Assembly: GCA_014529385.2 (NCBI GenBank)
Contig: CM043953.1
Span: 78,048,872 to 78,112,871 of the forward strand
DNA length: 64,000 nt
Direction: 5' to 3'
Origin: Adiantum capillus-veneris
Taxonomy: Eukaryota; Streptophyta; Polypodiopsida; Polypodiales; Pteridaceae
Below are positions 1-9,977 of the stretch, piece after piece (the first letter of the stretch is position 1; each line of letters starts with the position of its first letter). Both the position numbers and the translations under genes were made by a program. The notes beneath the pieces were generated by a model. It was given only the letters and a program-made list of their open reading frames with translations, was not told the DNA's origin and ran no database searches.

Positions 1-1830
1 TTGCTTGGTAGCCATATCAAACACCCTCTTTTCACCCTTCTTACCATACACATAGATTGTGCCCTTGCCCCAATGTTGCACAGCACCAACAGCTCTCAGC
101 CAAGGTCACCCCAAAATGAGAGGAAAAGCTCCCAAGCCAGCTGGCATAACATGAAAGACTTCACTTTGGCATGGTTTGCTAGTCAAATCCTGAACCTAGA
201 GCTTCTGCATGTAATGAGACCTAGTCTCTCGACCCATGACTACGTGATCAAACAAACTCCATCAATGTAGGTCTCTCCCATGACCACACCTTTGTGCCAA
301 GCGTTCACCACACAACAAATGTCGGGTAACTCTCCCGCAACCAAAACTCTGACTTGTCCATGCTTCAGCTCTTTCTCTGGATTCACTAATGATTTCCACT
401 GCCTCTTAGGCTTGGGCACCATATTTATCAATTGTCCAAAAGTACAATCTACCTTCCTCACAATCAGGTCTTCCTTTAAACTGTAAGATGTTTGGCCTTC
501 TCCCAAAGGTAAATCTGCTACTTCAAACTGTCTACGAGGTCTTCTCTTCCTCTTAACTTTCGCATCTTCACCTCTTTCTCTTTCCCTTTCTTCTTACTGG
601 GACCTGGAGCAGCATAGCCTTCCCTCTCCTTTTGCCTACAGGCATCATATCTGCTTCTTTCTTTCCAACCCTCACAATACCCACATGACCACCAGAGGTT
701 ACATGTTCAACACCTTGATCTCCCCATATATCCACTACATAATCATAACCCCTGTTAGGAATCTGCTGAGGAAGTGGAAACATATCACCTTCTATCCTTG
801 TTGATTTTGGACAATAAGTGTTGATATGACCAAGCCCACCACAATTATGACAGGTAGGGATGAACCTCCTCTGTGGATCAAAGACACCTTGTCCACCCAC
901 GACCCACACTAGCATTAGGTTGAGCTTCATATGGCTGGGCCATTCCTCTACCACGACCATGACCACGACCACCTCCAAGAACATTGAGCCGCAATTCCTA
1001 CTTCATTATCATCATGTCTTGCATATTTCGTTGTAATTCTTCAGTGTTTGCAACCCTTTGAACGGGTTAGGCTTCAGCCTCTGTTTGATTTCCCTCATTT
1101 TGGCCACCATTACCTTGCACATGGATCGCTTTCCCGTACTCATTGAGTCTTTGAGTTTACAATTCTTTCTCCCTGGCGATAGTGACTGCTTCCTCAAAGG
1201 TAGCGGACCTTTTCAACTCAACTTTGAACTTCAGACTTTCCTCTAAGTTTGCCACAAAGCGGTCCTTCTTTAACATGGCTGGAGGGATTTCATTTCCTAA
1301 AGCTCAAGCCCATTCATCCCATAAATGGGTGAACTGCATGACAGAATCACAACACTTTGATTAGCCGTCTGAGTGTATCCCAAAATTTCATGTCAAACTT
1401 CATCAGGTACTTCCATGGATCTGTACTGTGCCAAAAAATCTTGCTTCACACAATTGTAGTCCAAAACCACCCCTTGAGTTTGTGCTTGTACCACCTCTTC
1501 AACCAAACTTTTGCCTCATCCTATAATTGTATTGCAACAACCGCAATAATATAGCTTGATCTAGTATATTCCAAAAAAAGAAATTAACTTCTAATTTCTC
1601 GATAAAAGTATGTGCATTCTCATTAGGCAATCCATGAATTGTGGAAACTTGTCCGCCATGTTTGATTACCACAAAAACACTTACATGTGATGTCGAAAGT
1701 TCAAGGGATGTCGATGGATCGCTCCAGTTCCTAATCCACCTCACACTGGGTAGTCCAACCCCAGTGCTTAGCTTCAAAAAACCTCACGACCCTCCAAAGG
1801 TTAAAATCCAATTACACGACCGCCTCAAGT
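1..1830 (-). mobile_element. Degraded Ty3/gypsy retrotransposon, gag to protease part
   Basis: Read on the minus strand, the segment gives in order a retrotransposon gag-like stretch (about 1830-1010), a CCHC zinc knuckle (within 984-568) and a retropepsin-like stretch (506-1). The protease part keeps a YIDG motif near 250 in place of the usual D-[ST]-G or DGG loop. Near 115 it keeps an ILG-x-PWLR motif typical of the C-terminal end of plant gypsy proteases. Stops and frame changes separate these parts, so it cannot make a polyprotein. It runs off the left edge, and reverse transcriptase would lie outside the window. The upstream limit at 1830 is approximate and no LTR was identified. Confidence 0.72.
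568..984 (-). pseudogene. Gag nucleocapsid fragment with CCHC zinc knuckle
   Basis: This open stretch of about 138 codons contains C-x2-C-x4-H-x4-C (CHNCGGLGHINTYC). That is the nucleic-acid-binding zinc knuckle of retroelement Gag, which packages the element's RNA. A basic Lys/Arg-rich tail follows, and the protease remnant lies downstream on the same strand. The reading frame is broken on both sides, so this is a fragment rather than a gene. Confidence 0.75.
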
Positions 1831-2657
1831 GATGTCCACAATTTGCACATACATAGGTGGTTGTCCATAAGGACCCACATCCCCTTTACATTCTCTACCT
1901 ATAGAATAGACATATTTCACAAAAATTGGAGCACAAGAGCACTTGATCCTCGGCCGGGGGCACCAAAACAATATTAGCATGAAAACAACAAGGAAAATGA
2001 GTGCCTCTATAGCCTTGCACGAGTCACACCATCGAAAGGAAGAATTATTGCACCGCCGCAACCACCTGTATAAGCACCTGAAAATATTTATGAATAACCC
2101 TTCTAGCATCAAGCACACTTGGAAATAAGGAGAAACCAAGGACATAAAGACGTAGCTCGTCTTGAGTAGATTTCCGTAGAGCATCCATAAGCTAAAAACA
2201 AATAAAAGATGAGAGAGATATGGCCACTCGAAGTTGGGGGTGTACTCTCTCTTGCTCAAAAATGAGCTCTTTGGAAAGTTTTGCAGGTGTTGCAGAGAAT
2301 TTCAGCTATAAAATGGGGCCTCTTTTTATCTCTTATCCCCAAAGATTTTCTCTCTCTTCTCAACCGACAAGACTCTCCTTGTAGGCTCCTTTCAATTGGT
2401 CCATTTTTTGCCTTTTTTGGGTAGGAAATGAGATATCGGTGACTTTTGGCCCAAGGGAGGGGGGTGTGGCAAGTGTCCAGGGGATCAAAAAGGGAGCCAA
2501 GCACCTAGGCAGGCAATGGGAACACAAAATGTCATCTCCTTCTCCCCCAAGTTTCCACGAGCCCCCATAGCCAAGCTCCTTTCTCCTTTGATACACCCCA
2601 AATGGGCACCCATTCCCCCTCTTATACCCCTTCCCTTGCCTTGAGCCCAACTCCTCT
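1831..2657. other. No recognisable gene
   Basis: Open frames of 80-145 codons occur on the minus strand, but none shows a motif or composition I recognise. The segment may be the 5' part of the minus-strand gypsy element that ends the window on the left. No LTR terminus was identified. Confidence 0.4.
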
Positions 2658-3421
2658 ATGTGGGATTATTTCCTTGCCACATGGAACCTTCCTCCCACAC
2701 TTCTCCAACTCCCTCCTTCCCACATAAAATTTCCAGCTTAACCCCTTCTCATGACCAACTTCCTAGGAGCATAGTGCACCGCTCCGGCCACCAAATGCGA
2801 CGTCGTAAAGCACGGCTCGGAGCCCATTACTTCGGCTATCTCTAGAAATTTAAAATATTAGCATTTCTAATTTTAGATCATCAAGTTGGACCAGTTGCCT
2901 TTGTTGGATGTATAGAATAGACTCACTTATACATTGCACAATCATAGCACAAGCATTATCATTCCTATACATTTCTAATGGCACACATTCACAATCAACA
3001 ACCTCTAATAGTTCTAAATGGTGCTCATATGAGCAAAAAATGTGGGATTATTTCCTTGCCACATGGAACCTTCCTCCCACACTTCTTCAACTCCCTCCTT
3101 CACACAAAAAATTTCCAGCTTGACCCCTTCTCAGGACCAACTTCCTAGGAGCATAGTGCACCGCTCCGGCCACCAAATGCGACGTTGTAAAGCACGGCCT
3201 AGAGCCCATTACTTTGGCTATCTTCTAAAATTTAAAATCTTAGCATTTCTAATTTTAGATCATCAAGTTGGACCAGTTTCCTTTGTCGCATGTATAGAAT
3301 AGACTCACTATTATATTGCACAGACATAGCACAAGCATTATCATTCCTATACATTTCTAATGGCACACATTCACAATCAACAACCTCTAATAGTTCTAAA
3401 TGGTGCTCATATGAGCAAAAA
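2658..3421. repeat. 382-bp tandem duplication (two copies)
   Basis: Copy 1 is 2658-3039 and copy 2 is 3040-3421. Both begin ATGTGGGATTATTTCC and end with a run after CTCATATGAGCAAAAA. The copies differ by scattered substitutions and a few small indels. The right copy overlaps the downstream end of the zinc-finger pseudogene read on the minus strand, so the duplication copied part of that gene. Confidence 0.92.
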
Positions 3422-3935
3422 GATGAATCATGCTTGGCCACTTGATAAGCTGTAGCAAAAAGAATTTTAGATGCATGATCTGCCTTGTATTTTGTTTTTT
3501 CTAAAGTTTTAGTACTCGGAATTTTGTTTCGCCCACACTGATAGACAGCCAATTTATGTGCATTTGTTTTAGCATGGTCAAATAATGCACTATTTTGAAT
3601 GTTTACAGATCCCGATTTTCCAAACTCACTTTTTGTTTTTGGGTCTTGTTTACAAAAAGCACAAAACATACGAGCTCCTTCATAATAAAAAGAGTCCAAT
3701 CAAAGGTTTTAACCCATGCTTCATTCCATTCAACTCTAGCACGTTGCCTTCTTAGCATTCCCCCATCCCGCCCAAGCATATCTTTCTCCATAAATTCATC
3801 ATTAACCAAATCAACAATTTCGTTTTCACAAACACTAGATACTTGGCTTCCGGAGCTTACCTTCCTATGCTTTGAGCTGGAGGCCCCACTTGATTTGGAT
3901 TGTGTTTCACGAACAAAACCTCGCATCCCAAGCAA
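3232..3935 (-). pseudogene. TTF/hAT-type zinc-finger gene fragment (ZNF862-like)
   Basis: An N-terminal stretch (3935 down to about 3700) has a Ser/Lys-rich leader and an EWNEAWVKTFDW motif. A frame change near 3690-3700 then leads into a zinc-finger frame with C-A-F-C followed by D-H-A-K-T-N-A-H. This C-x2-C...H-x5-H layout, followed by an acidic stretch and a YRNDNACAM segment, resembles the N-terminal TTF-type finger of hAT-derived ZNF862-like proteins in plants. The catalytic and dimerisation regions are missing because the copy stops at the duplicated block. The frameshift and truncation make it a pseudogene. It may be a transposon remnant rather than a domesticated gene. Confidence 0.6.
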
Positions 3936-5106
3936 GGAAGATGCAACAAAAGTTTGACATCCTACATGGAATATACAAGATTTTCTATCATCTGAAACTA
4001 AGCATGAAAAGCAAGCATTAAAAAAAATTCTTGTGTAAGTCTTACTTGGATTAGGGTGTAACTTCCCAAGCTCTTTAGAAAAACGCTAAAGCTTGATCAC
4101 AAAACAATTCTTCAATATAACCTACAAAACAGCAAAATAGAAGGTTTCTTAAATGTGTGAAACTTTATGTCAGATCAAACCTATGAAAGACGGAGAAGGA
4201 TTTATTGGAAAAAAAACAAATGGTGCACAAGAGGTTTTCTCAACTACATGTGTGAAACTTAATGTTATGATAAACCTATGGAAGACATAAATAATTTGTT
4301 GGAAAAGTAACCTATGGTTCACAGAAACAAAACAAATGCTAAAACTAAAGTGCTTAAATTTGAATGCATATGCCATGAACCATGAACGTACAGGTTTGTA
4401 TCTATGTAATTTGTAACAATCTAAATATAATGCAATGTTGAATCATCTTCCAATCATAAAGGACTTGACACTTAAGACTCTACACTTAAGACTCTACAGA
4501 CATGTGAAAAATTAAATAGTTACCACATGGTACACACAATTATCATAGACCACATTGTAGCACTCATGCATGTAGGTACACACGTCACTTTTCTCCCTTT
4601 AGGTTTTCCTTTTCTTAAGTTTTCTGTTATACACATTACACAGAAAACATTTTTGACAACGCCTTTACACACATAAGTGATTCATACCTTGTGTCAGTTT
4701 AACATCGATTCTCGAAGCAAGAAAGGTGCGTGCAAACTTGAAAAAGTCCTCTTTCGAGCGCGATAAAAATCCTCGAGAACTGACTCGCACAAACTTTCCA
4801 GCAAGGTTGAGAGTCTCGACTCTTGAGCATTCACTCTCATGTCTTGAGTGTCATGCTTCACAACTGAGAATCGAAGGCTGTAGCTCCCAAATCTCACATA
4901 GGTTGAAGATTCAACTGTGAGTGTTGAGATTAGAAACAAGGCGGAAAAAACCTTGCCAAAAAAACAAAGAATAGCCCTTCAATTTAGACCTTTGGTAAAA
5001 AGGACATGCCTCCATGCGAACCCTTAAATTTCACTTTTAGCCTTTAAAAAATGCACTAAAGGACAATTTTTTGTGAACACTGCCCGTGGCCATGCATGGA
5101 TGGAGT
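3936..5106. other. AT-rich non-coding stretch
   Basis: No gene was recognised. A 14-bp motif (ACACTTAAGACTCT) occurs twice close together around 4468-4497. The last part probably includes sequence upstream of the CVNH-like gene. Confidence 0.5.
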
Positions 5107-5167
5107 GGTTGACGTCAGGAACAACGTCAACCTTGGTTAAGAGACGGTAGAGTGAGCCTATATAAAT
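5107..5167 (+). promoter_or_regulatory. Putative promoter: inverted TGACG pair plus TATA box
   Basis: GGTTGACGT (5107-5115) and ACGTCAACC (5124-5132) form a perfect 9-bp inverted repeat. It carries one TGACG motif on each strand, the core of as-1-like sites bound by plant TGA bZIP factors. A TATATAAAT box lies at 5159-5167, about 90 bp before the proposed start codon, a normal spacing for a short 5' UTR. The motifs are seen directly. The defence-type regulation they would imply is an inference. Confidence 0.5.
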
Positions 5168-5255
5168 TCAACACCTTTGATCAATTTGGAAAGGGCGTTT
5201 CTGTATAGATGTTATCCTTTGCATATAAGTGGGTTTGTCTACTGCACAAGAAGCC

Positions 5256-5759
5256 ATGGTAGCTCGGATGCTGATTTTGGTAGGGATGATGATGGTAGCA
5301 GTAGTAGCTGTGAGTATGGGCATGACATGGGTGTAGGGCCGAGGTGAGCGAGGGACGAGTCTCTTGTTTAGATTGTGCAGAAGGCCATGATTGCTTAATT
5401 AATATACAAGGCTAAGATTAATCGTTGTGCTGTGGTGTGGTTTGCTTGTTCTTGATCTGCAGGAAAATTACAAAAACTTGTGTGAAAACTCCGGTTATGT
5501 GATCAACATTGACGATTATATAGTCTTGTGCATTACTTACTTCCATGTACATGGCAGTGCTTATACCGTCAACCTCGACCGCCTTATCGGCAACAACAAT
5601 GGGCATCTTTATTGCAATTGTAATAGTCGCGGTTTCCTAGCCTCTTGCTGCACTTTCAGGTTCAATATTCTCAATTGCAATGATATTCTCAATGCCACCT
5701 TCGAGGATGATTCCAGGGCACCCACCCCTACCTCCCTCAACCTCCACGCTTTCTCCTAA
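5256..5759 (+). CDS. Two-exon secreted cyanovirin-N homology (CVNH)-like protein
   Basis: Proposed exons are 5256-5309 and 5463-5759, giving about 116 aa. Exon 1 starts in an AGCCATGG context and encodes 18 residues that look like a signal peptide (hydrophobic LILVGMMMVAVVA, cleavage after V-V-A). It ends at a GCT|GTGAGT donor in phase 0. The 153-bp intron ends in a pyrimidine tract and CTGCAG, and exon 2 enters the only long open frame in phase 0. Exon 2 has seven cysteines and the CVNH pattern: Cys, about 15 residues, Cys, then AYTVNLDRLIGNNNGHLYC, then GFLASC, a weaker second half (LNATFEDD) and TSLNLH. CVNH proteins are small mannose-binding lectins known from cyanobacteria, ascomycetes and the fern Ceratopteris. 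The frame stops just after the second INLD-like strand, so the last dozen or so residues of a typical domain are missing. It is either a divergent C-terminus or a late truncation. Confidence 0.66.
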
Positions 5760-6419
5760 ATTTGATGCCTACCGTTCAATTTCATTCAATTTTTAATGAC
5801 ACCTTATCGTGGTAGTAGGTGCCAATGAAGTATGTGGAAGGATTGGTGTGCTCATTTTAATGACACCTTATCGTGCTGTGATAGGCATCAAATGACACTA
5901 AAAGTCTTTTCACTAGGCTTCAATCACCCATATCTAAATTCAACCGTCTTTTTGTCTCTTATAAGGATGGTATAAGGTCCTACTATTGCTAGTAGTGTCC
6001 AAAAAAATCATTTTACCACCATCCACAATAATTTTATATGGATTTTACAAGAGGAGATTATTAAAATTGAGCTATTTTTTTTCAATTTTAAACTCTCCAA
6101 AATTTAAGGGTGATTTTTCCTTCTTCTCTTCCTCTCAATTGGCATTTTTGAATTTCAAAGTGGCATAATTGTAAGTTGAGGCACTTTTTTTGAACAGTGT
6201 CAACCTTACTCCAAAGTCTCATATCAAAGACTTTTCCATTTATGGATATTCTTAACTCTATTTTTCTCTTACAATAGATAGACCTCACACAACCCAACAT
6301 TTTTGGTGAACCCGTGCAAAGATGCTAGGGTGGGAGTTTGTGATTTGATCTACACACTTTGTTAGCCATAGATTAAAATCCAGAGACACATGGGATTCAC
6401 TTTGATCCTATTGTCATGT
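5760..6419. other. No recognisable gene; likely 3' flank
   Basis: A short repeated phrase, AATGACACCTTATCGTG, occurs around 5794 and again around 5859. No coding signature was seen. Confidence 0.4.
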
Positions 6420-8184
6420 AGATGTTGCAAGAATTCACCATGTATATGCAACAACCACAAGCGGTAGAAAGAAGCCAGATTTCAACCACCAAAGCATTAC
6501 AATCCATTGTGAAGATAATTGACCGGTTTAATGGCAAGGACACCACAAAGTATCTATGACACTATATGAAGGAAATGGAGTTGAACCAAGTGTGTGAGGA
6601 AGACATGGTCCAAAGTCACTTGAGCTAGTTTGTGTCCCAGAGATTAAAGATTGTATGAGGGCAATCCAAAATTCTCATGGAAGAAATTGGGAGGAATTCA
6701 AGCTTGCTCTAAAAGAAGACTAATTTATGAAGGATTCTGATAGGGTGACCAAAAGAACCTTCTTAGACTGCATTGCAAAGCCTAGAGAAGGGATTTTTGC
6801 TATAGGTCTTCTCAAAGAGTTTGAGCGATGCTATGCTGAACTATCACAAACTGAACAGGCTTCCTTGGATAGAGAGAAGGTATAACTCTTCCTACAAGCA
6901 GCGAACAAATAAATTAAAGAAAAATTGGAGTTTCTCTTGGAAGAGAAAGATACAGAGTAAGGTTTGAAGGCAGGGTAGATTGATGTACAAGATGCAGTCT
7001 CCCTATTGGCAAAAAGGTAGCACAGAAGAGATAAGATTGTGGTGAACAACGATACTTCAGTTTCTGCTATTTCTAAAAGCCAATCAAAACCTGCTACGTA
7101 GCTTCGTATACATGAGCTGAAATTAAAGCTGGCAAGGCTTCAAGAAAAAGGGAAAACATCTGGACAATCGTCAATTCAAAGACCTCAAAACAGAGAGGGA
7201 TTTGTACATAGGTGCATATGATGTGACAACCTAGACCATCCAAGAAGGGATTGTGAAAGCTTCAAAGATGCCTTGGGAGAGGATCTTGTATTCTTCAAAG
7301 AGGGAAAGATACATCTTAGTGAAACAAGAGAGCCCTAGGAAACCAACTTTGAAAAAAGGAGGGATGAAAAATCTAGTTGAGGATAGGGAAACCAGTCATG
7401 ATATCTCAATGGTTAAACAACAACATTTGGCTTGAAAGCTGGTCAAGTCATGCTTAGAAAAGGATCAAAATTTATTGAAGACGTGAGTGAGGATGGTGAA
7501 GATGTCTAGCCATCTGTGATGGAGTAAGCTATAAAGGGAAAATTAACTATAGAAACATTGCACAAAGCTAGAGATTGTATCCGTCTTGAGACTCGATGGA
7601 ATGAACTTGAGGATGCCTTTTCACTGCTTGCCTATATTGCAAAGTGTTGAGTTAACAAGGTGCTTGTTGAAGAAAAATGCAAGAGAGAAAATGGGGATCA
7701 AGGTCCCTCAAAGAGGGCTATTACAGGTGGAGAAAGTTGCACCAAAGAAAAGCAAGGTAAAGAAAAGAGCAAAGGAAAAAGCCCATCATAGAAGCTACAA
7801 TTGATTACTGAAGCTGCCATAGTTTTGAAGAAAGTTTTAGAGGAAAGAATCTTAAATAGCAAGGTGGAGTTTACATTGGGAGAAATCCTTGGCATTGCAA
7901 AGAGAGAGTTCCATGAGGAAATCATTGACATCATAAGAAGAAATTGGCAAGCTTTAACAGAGTCTATCCAATCAGAGGCTAAAGGGAGTACTATAAAGAT
8001 GCATGCGATACACGTACAACAAGAGGATGAAGATGAGACTGTTGTAAGCTACTACCAATATTCAGGCAATAGAAATAGGCATGTTAAATTTGAAGATGAA
8101 GATGAAGAGCAAGCCGCTCATAAGAGCCACTATTCTAGAAAGCATTGGGCAAGGGCTACAACAAAAACCTTGGCTAAGAAATGA
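6420..8184 (+). pseudogene. Degraded Ty3/gypsy gag (to pre-protease region)
   Basis: Reading across several frame changes and stops gives a gag-like protein: MYMQQPQAVERS near 6450, DRFNGKDTTKYL near 6520, FKLALKED near 6700, and a zinc knuckle at 7213-7254 whose C-x2-C-x4-H-x4-C spacing is intact except for a stop at the third position. After it comes CESFKDALGEDLVFFKEG. The last open stretch, 7801-8184, carries EFTLGEILGIAKREFHEEII and an acidic tail ending near KHWARATTKT. In related plant elements that segment precedes the aspartic protease. The same gag start (MQQ-rich, then D-x-FNGK) recurs at 23.8-24.1 kb, so two copies of one family are present. No LTR was placed. Confidence 0.72.
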
Positions 8185-9055
8185 GATCTCGAGGAGCCTT
8201 ATGTGGCCTTGATACACTATGAAAATTGCAAATCTTTTATCGCAACCTTTTATTGCATTTCATAGAGAGAGAGAAAGAGAGAGTCCAAAATGGGTTGGCC
8301 AAAGAAGAGAGAGGGGGTTGGGGGTGCATTTTTTGTATTTCAAATATTACTGCAATTCTTACCACTCATATTACCATATTTATTAACTCCAATCTTGCCG
8401 CTACGGTTGCCGCGCTTATTACCGAACCCTACCTTGGCGCTTCAACATTCAAATTTTGGTGTTTTCCTCTTTTGTGCTTGTGAATAAAAATTAAAGAAAA
8501 TTATTTAAAACTTCAAAAAAATGATATTAAAACATGAGACAACGGCTATGTGCATGCACCTCCATGTAAACGAAGCATCGTTAGAAATGAGAAACCAAAC
8601 ATGGATGACATCTATTGTCAAGACATGGGCACATAAGTTGCATTATACGTTAAACATTAACGTATTATACATATTTAATGTCCATATAATACGTTAGGGG
8701 ATATAAAACAGATGTATTATATGATGATACGTCACTGAATTCGACTCTCCGTATTATTTTTATGTACTTCAATCGAAGATTTTTTCGATCGAAGGGCTCA
8801 GTATGTATATATATATATATATATATATATGCAACCGTCGGAGCTCTCTGAGGAACATTTCACACAACCAAACATTGAGCTACTTGATGAAAGTAATCAT
8901 AATTTCTTTAAAGATAAAATATTTATAAAAATATAGAAAATAATATTTAGTTGAAATCAATTTAAATTTTAATTTTATGATTTGTAGTTTTTTGGTTTAT
9001 CATTTTTGAATTGGATAGTCTTGAATTAAAATAAAAGTTAAAACTTGCTCTTTCT
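8185..9055. other. AT-rich stretch with small palindrome
   Basis: There is no gene. ATACGTTAA and TTAACGTAT form a 9-bp perfect hairpin with a 3-nt loop around 8646-8666. An (AT)n run occupies about 8805-8830. Confidence 0.6.
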
Positions 9056-9690
9056 GTGTTAGAGTTTTTTCACACTTAAAGAGAAGAAAATTAGATCAGG
9101 AACCATCTATCATTGTGTTGGAGTATATACTCACACTTGAAGATAGGTGCATATCGTAGATAAGGATTATTTACTTTTGTGCTAGAGTAAAAGTGTTTAC
9201 TCGCACTGGAGATAATCAATTGTTTCACTTAGATTAAGGTTTAGGAATTAAGAATTTCTTTGAGTCTTTGTGTTAGAGTGATATACTCACACATGGCAAA
9301 ATGTTGACAAAGTTTCTAATTGAGGTTTTTTTACCGTACTTGATGCTTATCTTGTACGGTTAGAAATGTTTCAAATACGATAATGTTATCACCTTGCTGT
9401 ACTAAAGCAGATGCTCACACTTTTGGGTATATTTCCAATTAAAGCTTTTTGGCCATACTTGATGTTTATCTTGTACTGCTAGAAGTGCTTCTATTACAAT
9501 GATGTTATCACCTTGTTCTGTTAGAGTAGTTGCTCACACTTCCAGGAAGATATGGAATGATCAATACATATTGTTTTTACCAATGTAATTTATAAAAAAT
9601 CATGATAATGTAGTTACAATCCAAAATTGATCGTTGGTAACCAATGACCATCGTGTTGAGTTAGAGTATTCTGCTCACACTTCGAGATGA
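9056..9690. repeat. Array of seven GTGTTAGAGT...CTCACACTT hairpin-like repeats
   Basis: Seven units of the form GTGTTAGAGT, a short variable spacer, then CTCACACTT occur at about 9056, 9115, 9179, 9269, 9397, 9516 and 9653. The two halves are imperfect inverted repeats of each other, so each unit can fold back. Units five and six lie in a tandem duplication of about 119 bp (roughly 9326-9444 and 9445-9545). The array sits just upstream of the hAT transposase remnant, where hAT elements usually carry subterminal transposase-binding repeats. That role is an inference. Confidence 0.75.
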
Positions 9691-9977
9691 TCCGATGTAA
9701 CAAAATATTATTTAGAATACAATCCTTACCATTTGTAGGTGTAAAATATTCAAAATTTATTCCATTTACCTAAATAATGAATTATATTCTCTTTTTGGAT
9801 ATGTGCATACATTGTAAAACTATTGTTGGATACAATTGACTCTGTACTTCCAATTTTTTGGCATAATCAATTAATAAATTGTCTACTTCACGTGTGATTT
9901 ATGAAAAGGATCAATTTAAAAATTAAAATTGTCCATTTTTACATATCTCTTTTGTGCATCATGGTTTGTGGTCATGA

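Noticed and set aside
1825..2259. 144-codon minus-strand frame
   Set aside because: Hydrophobic, with biased composition, no motif and no support from neighbours. Likely a chance frame.
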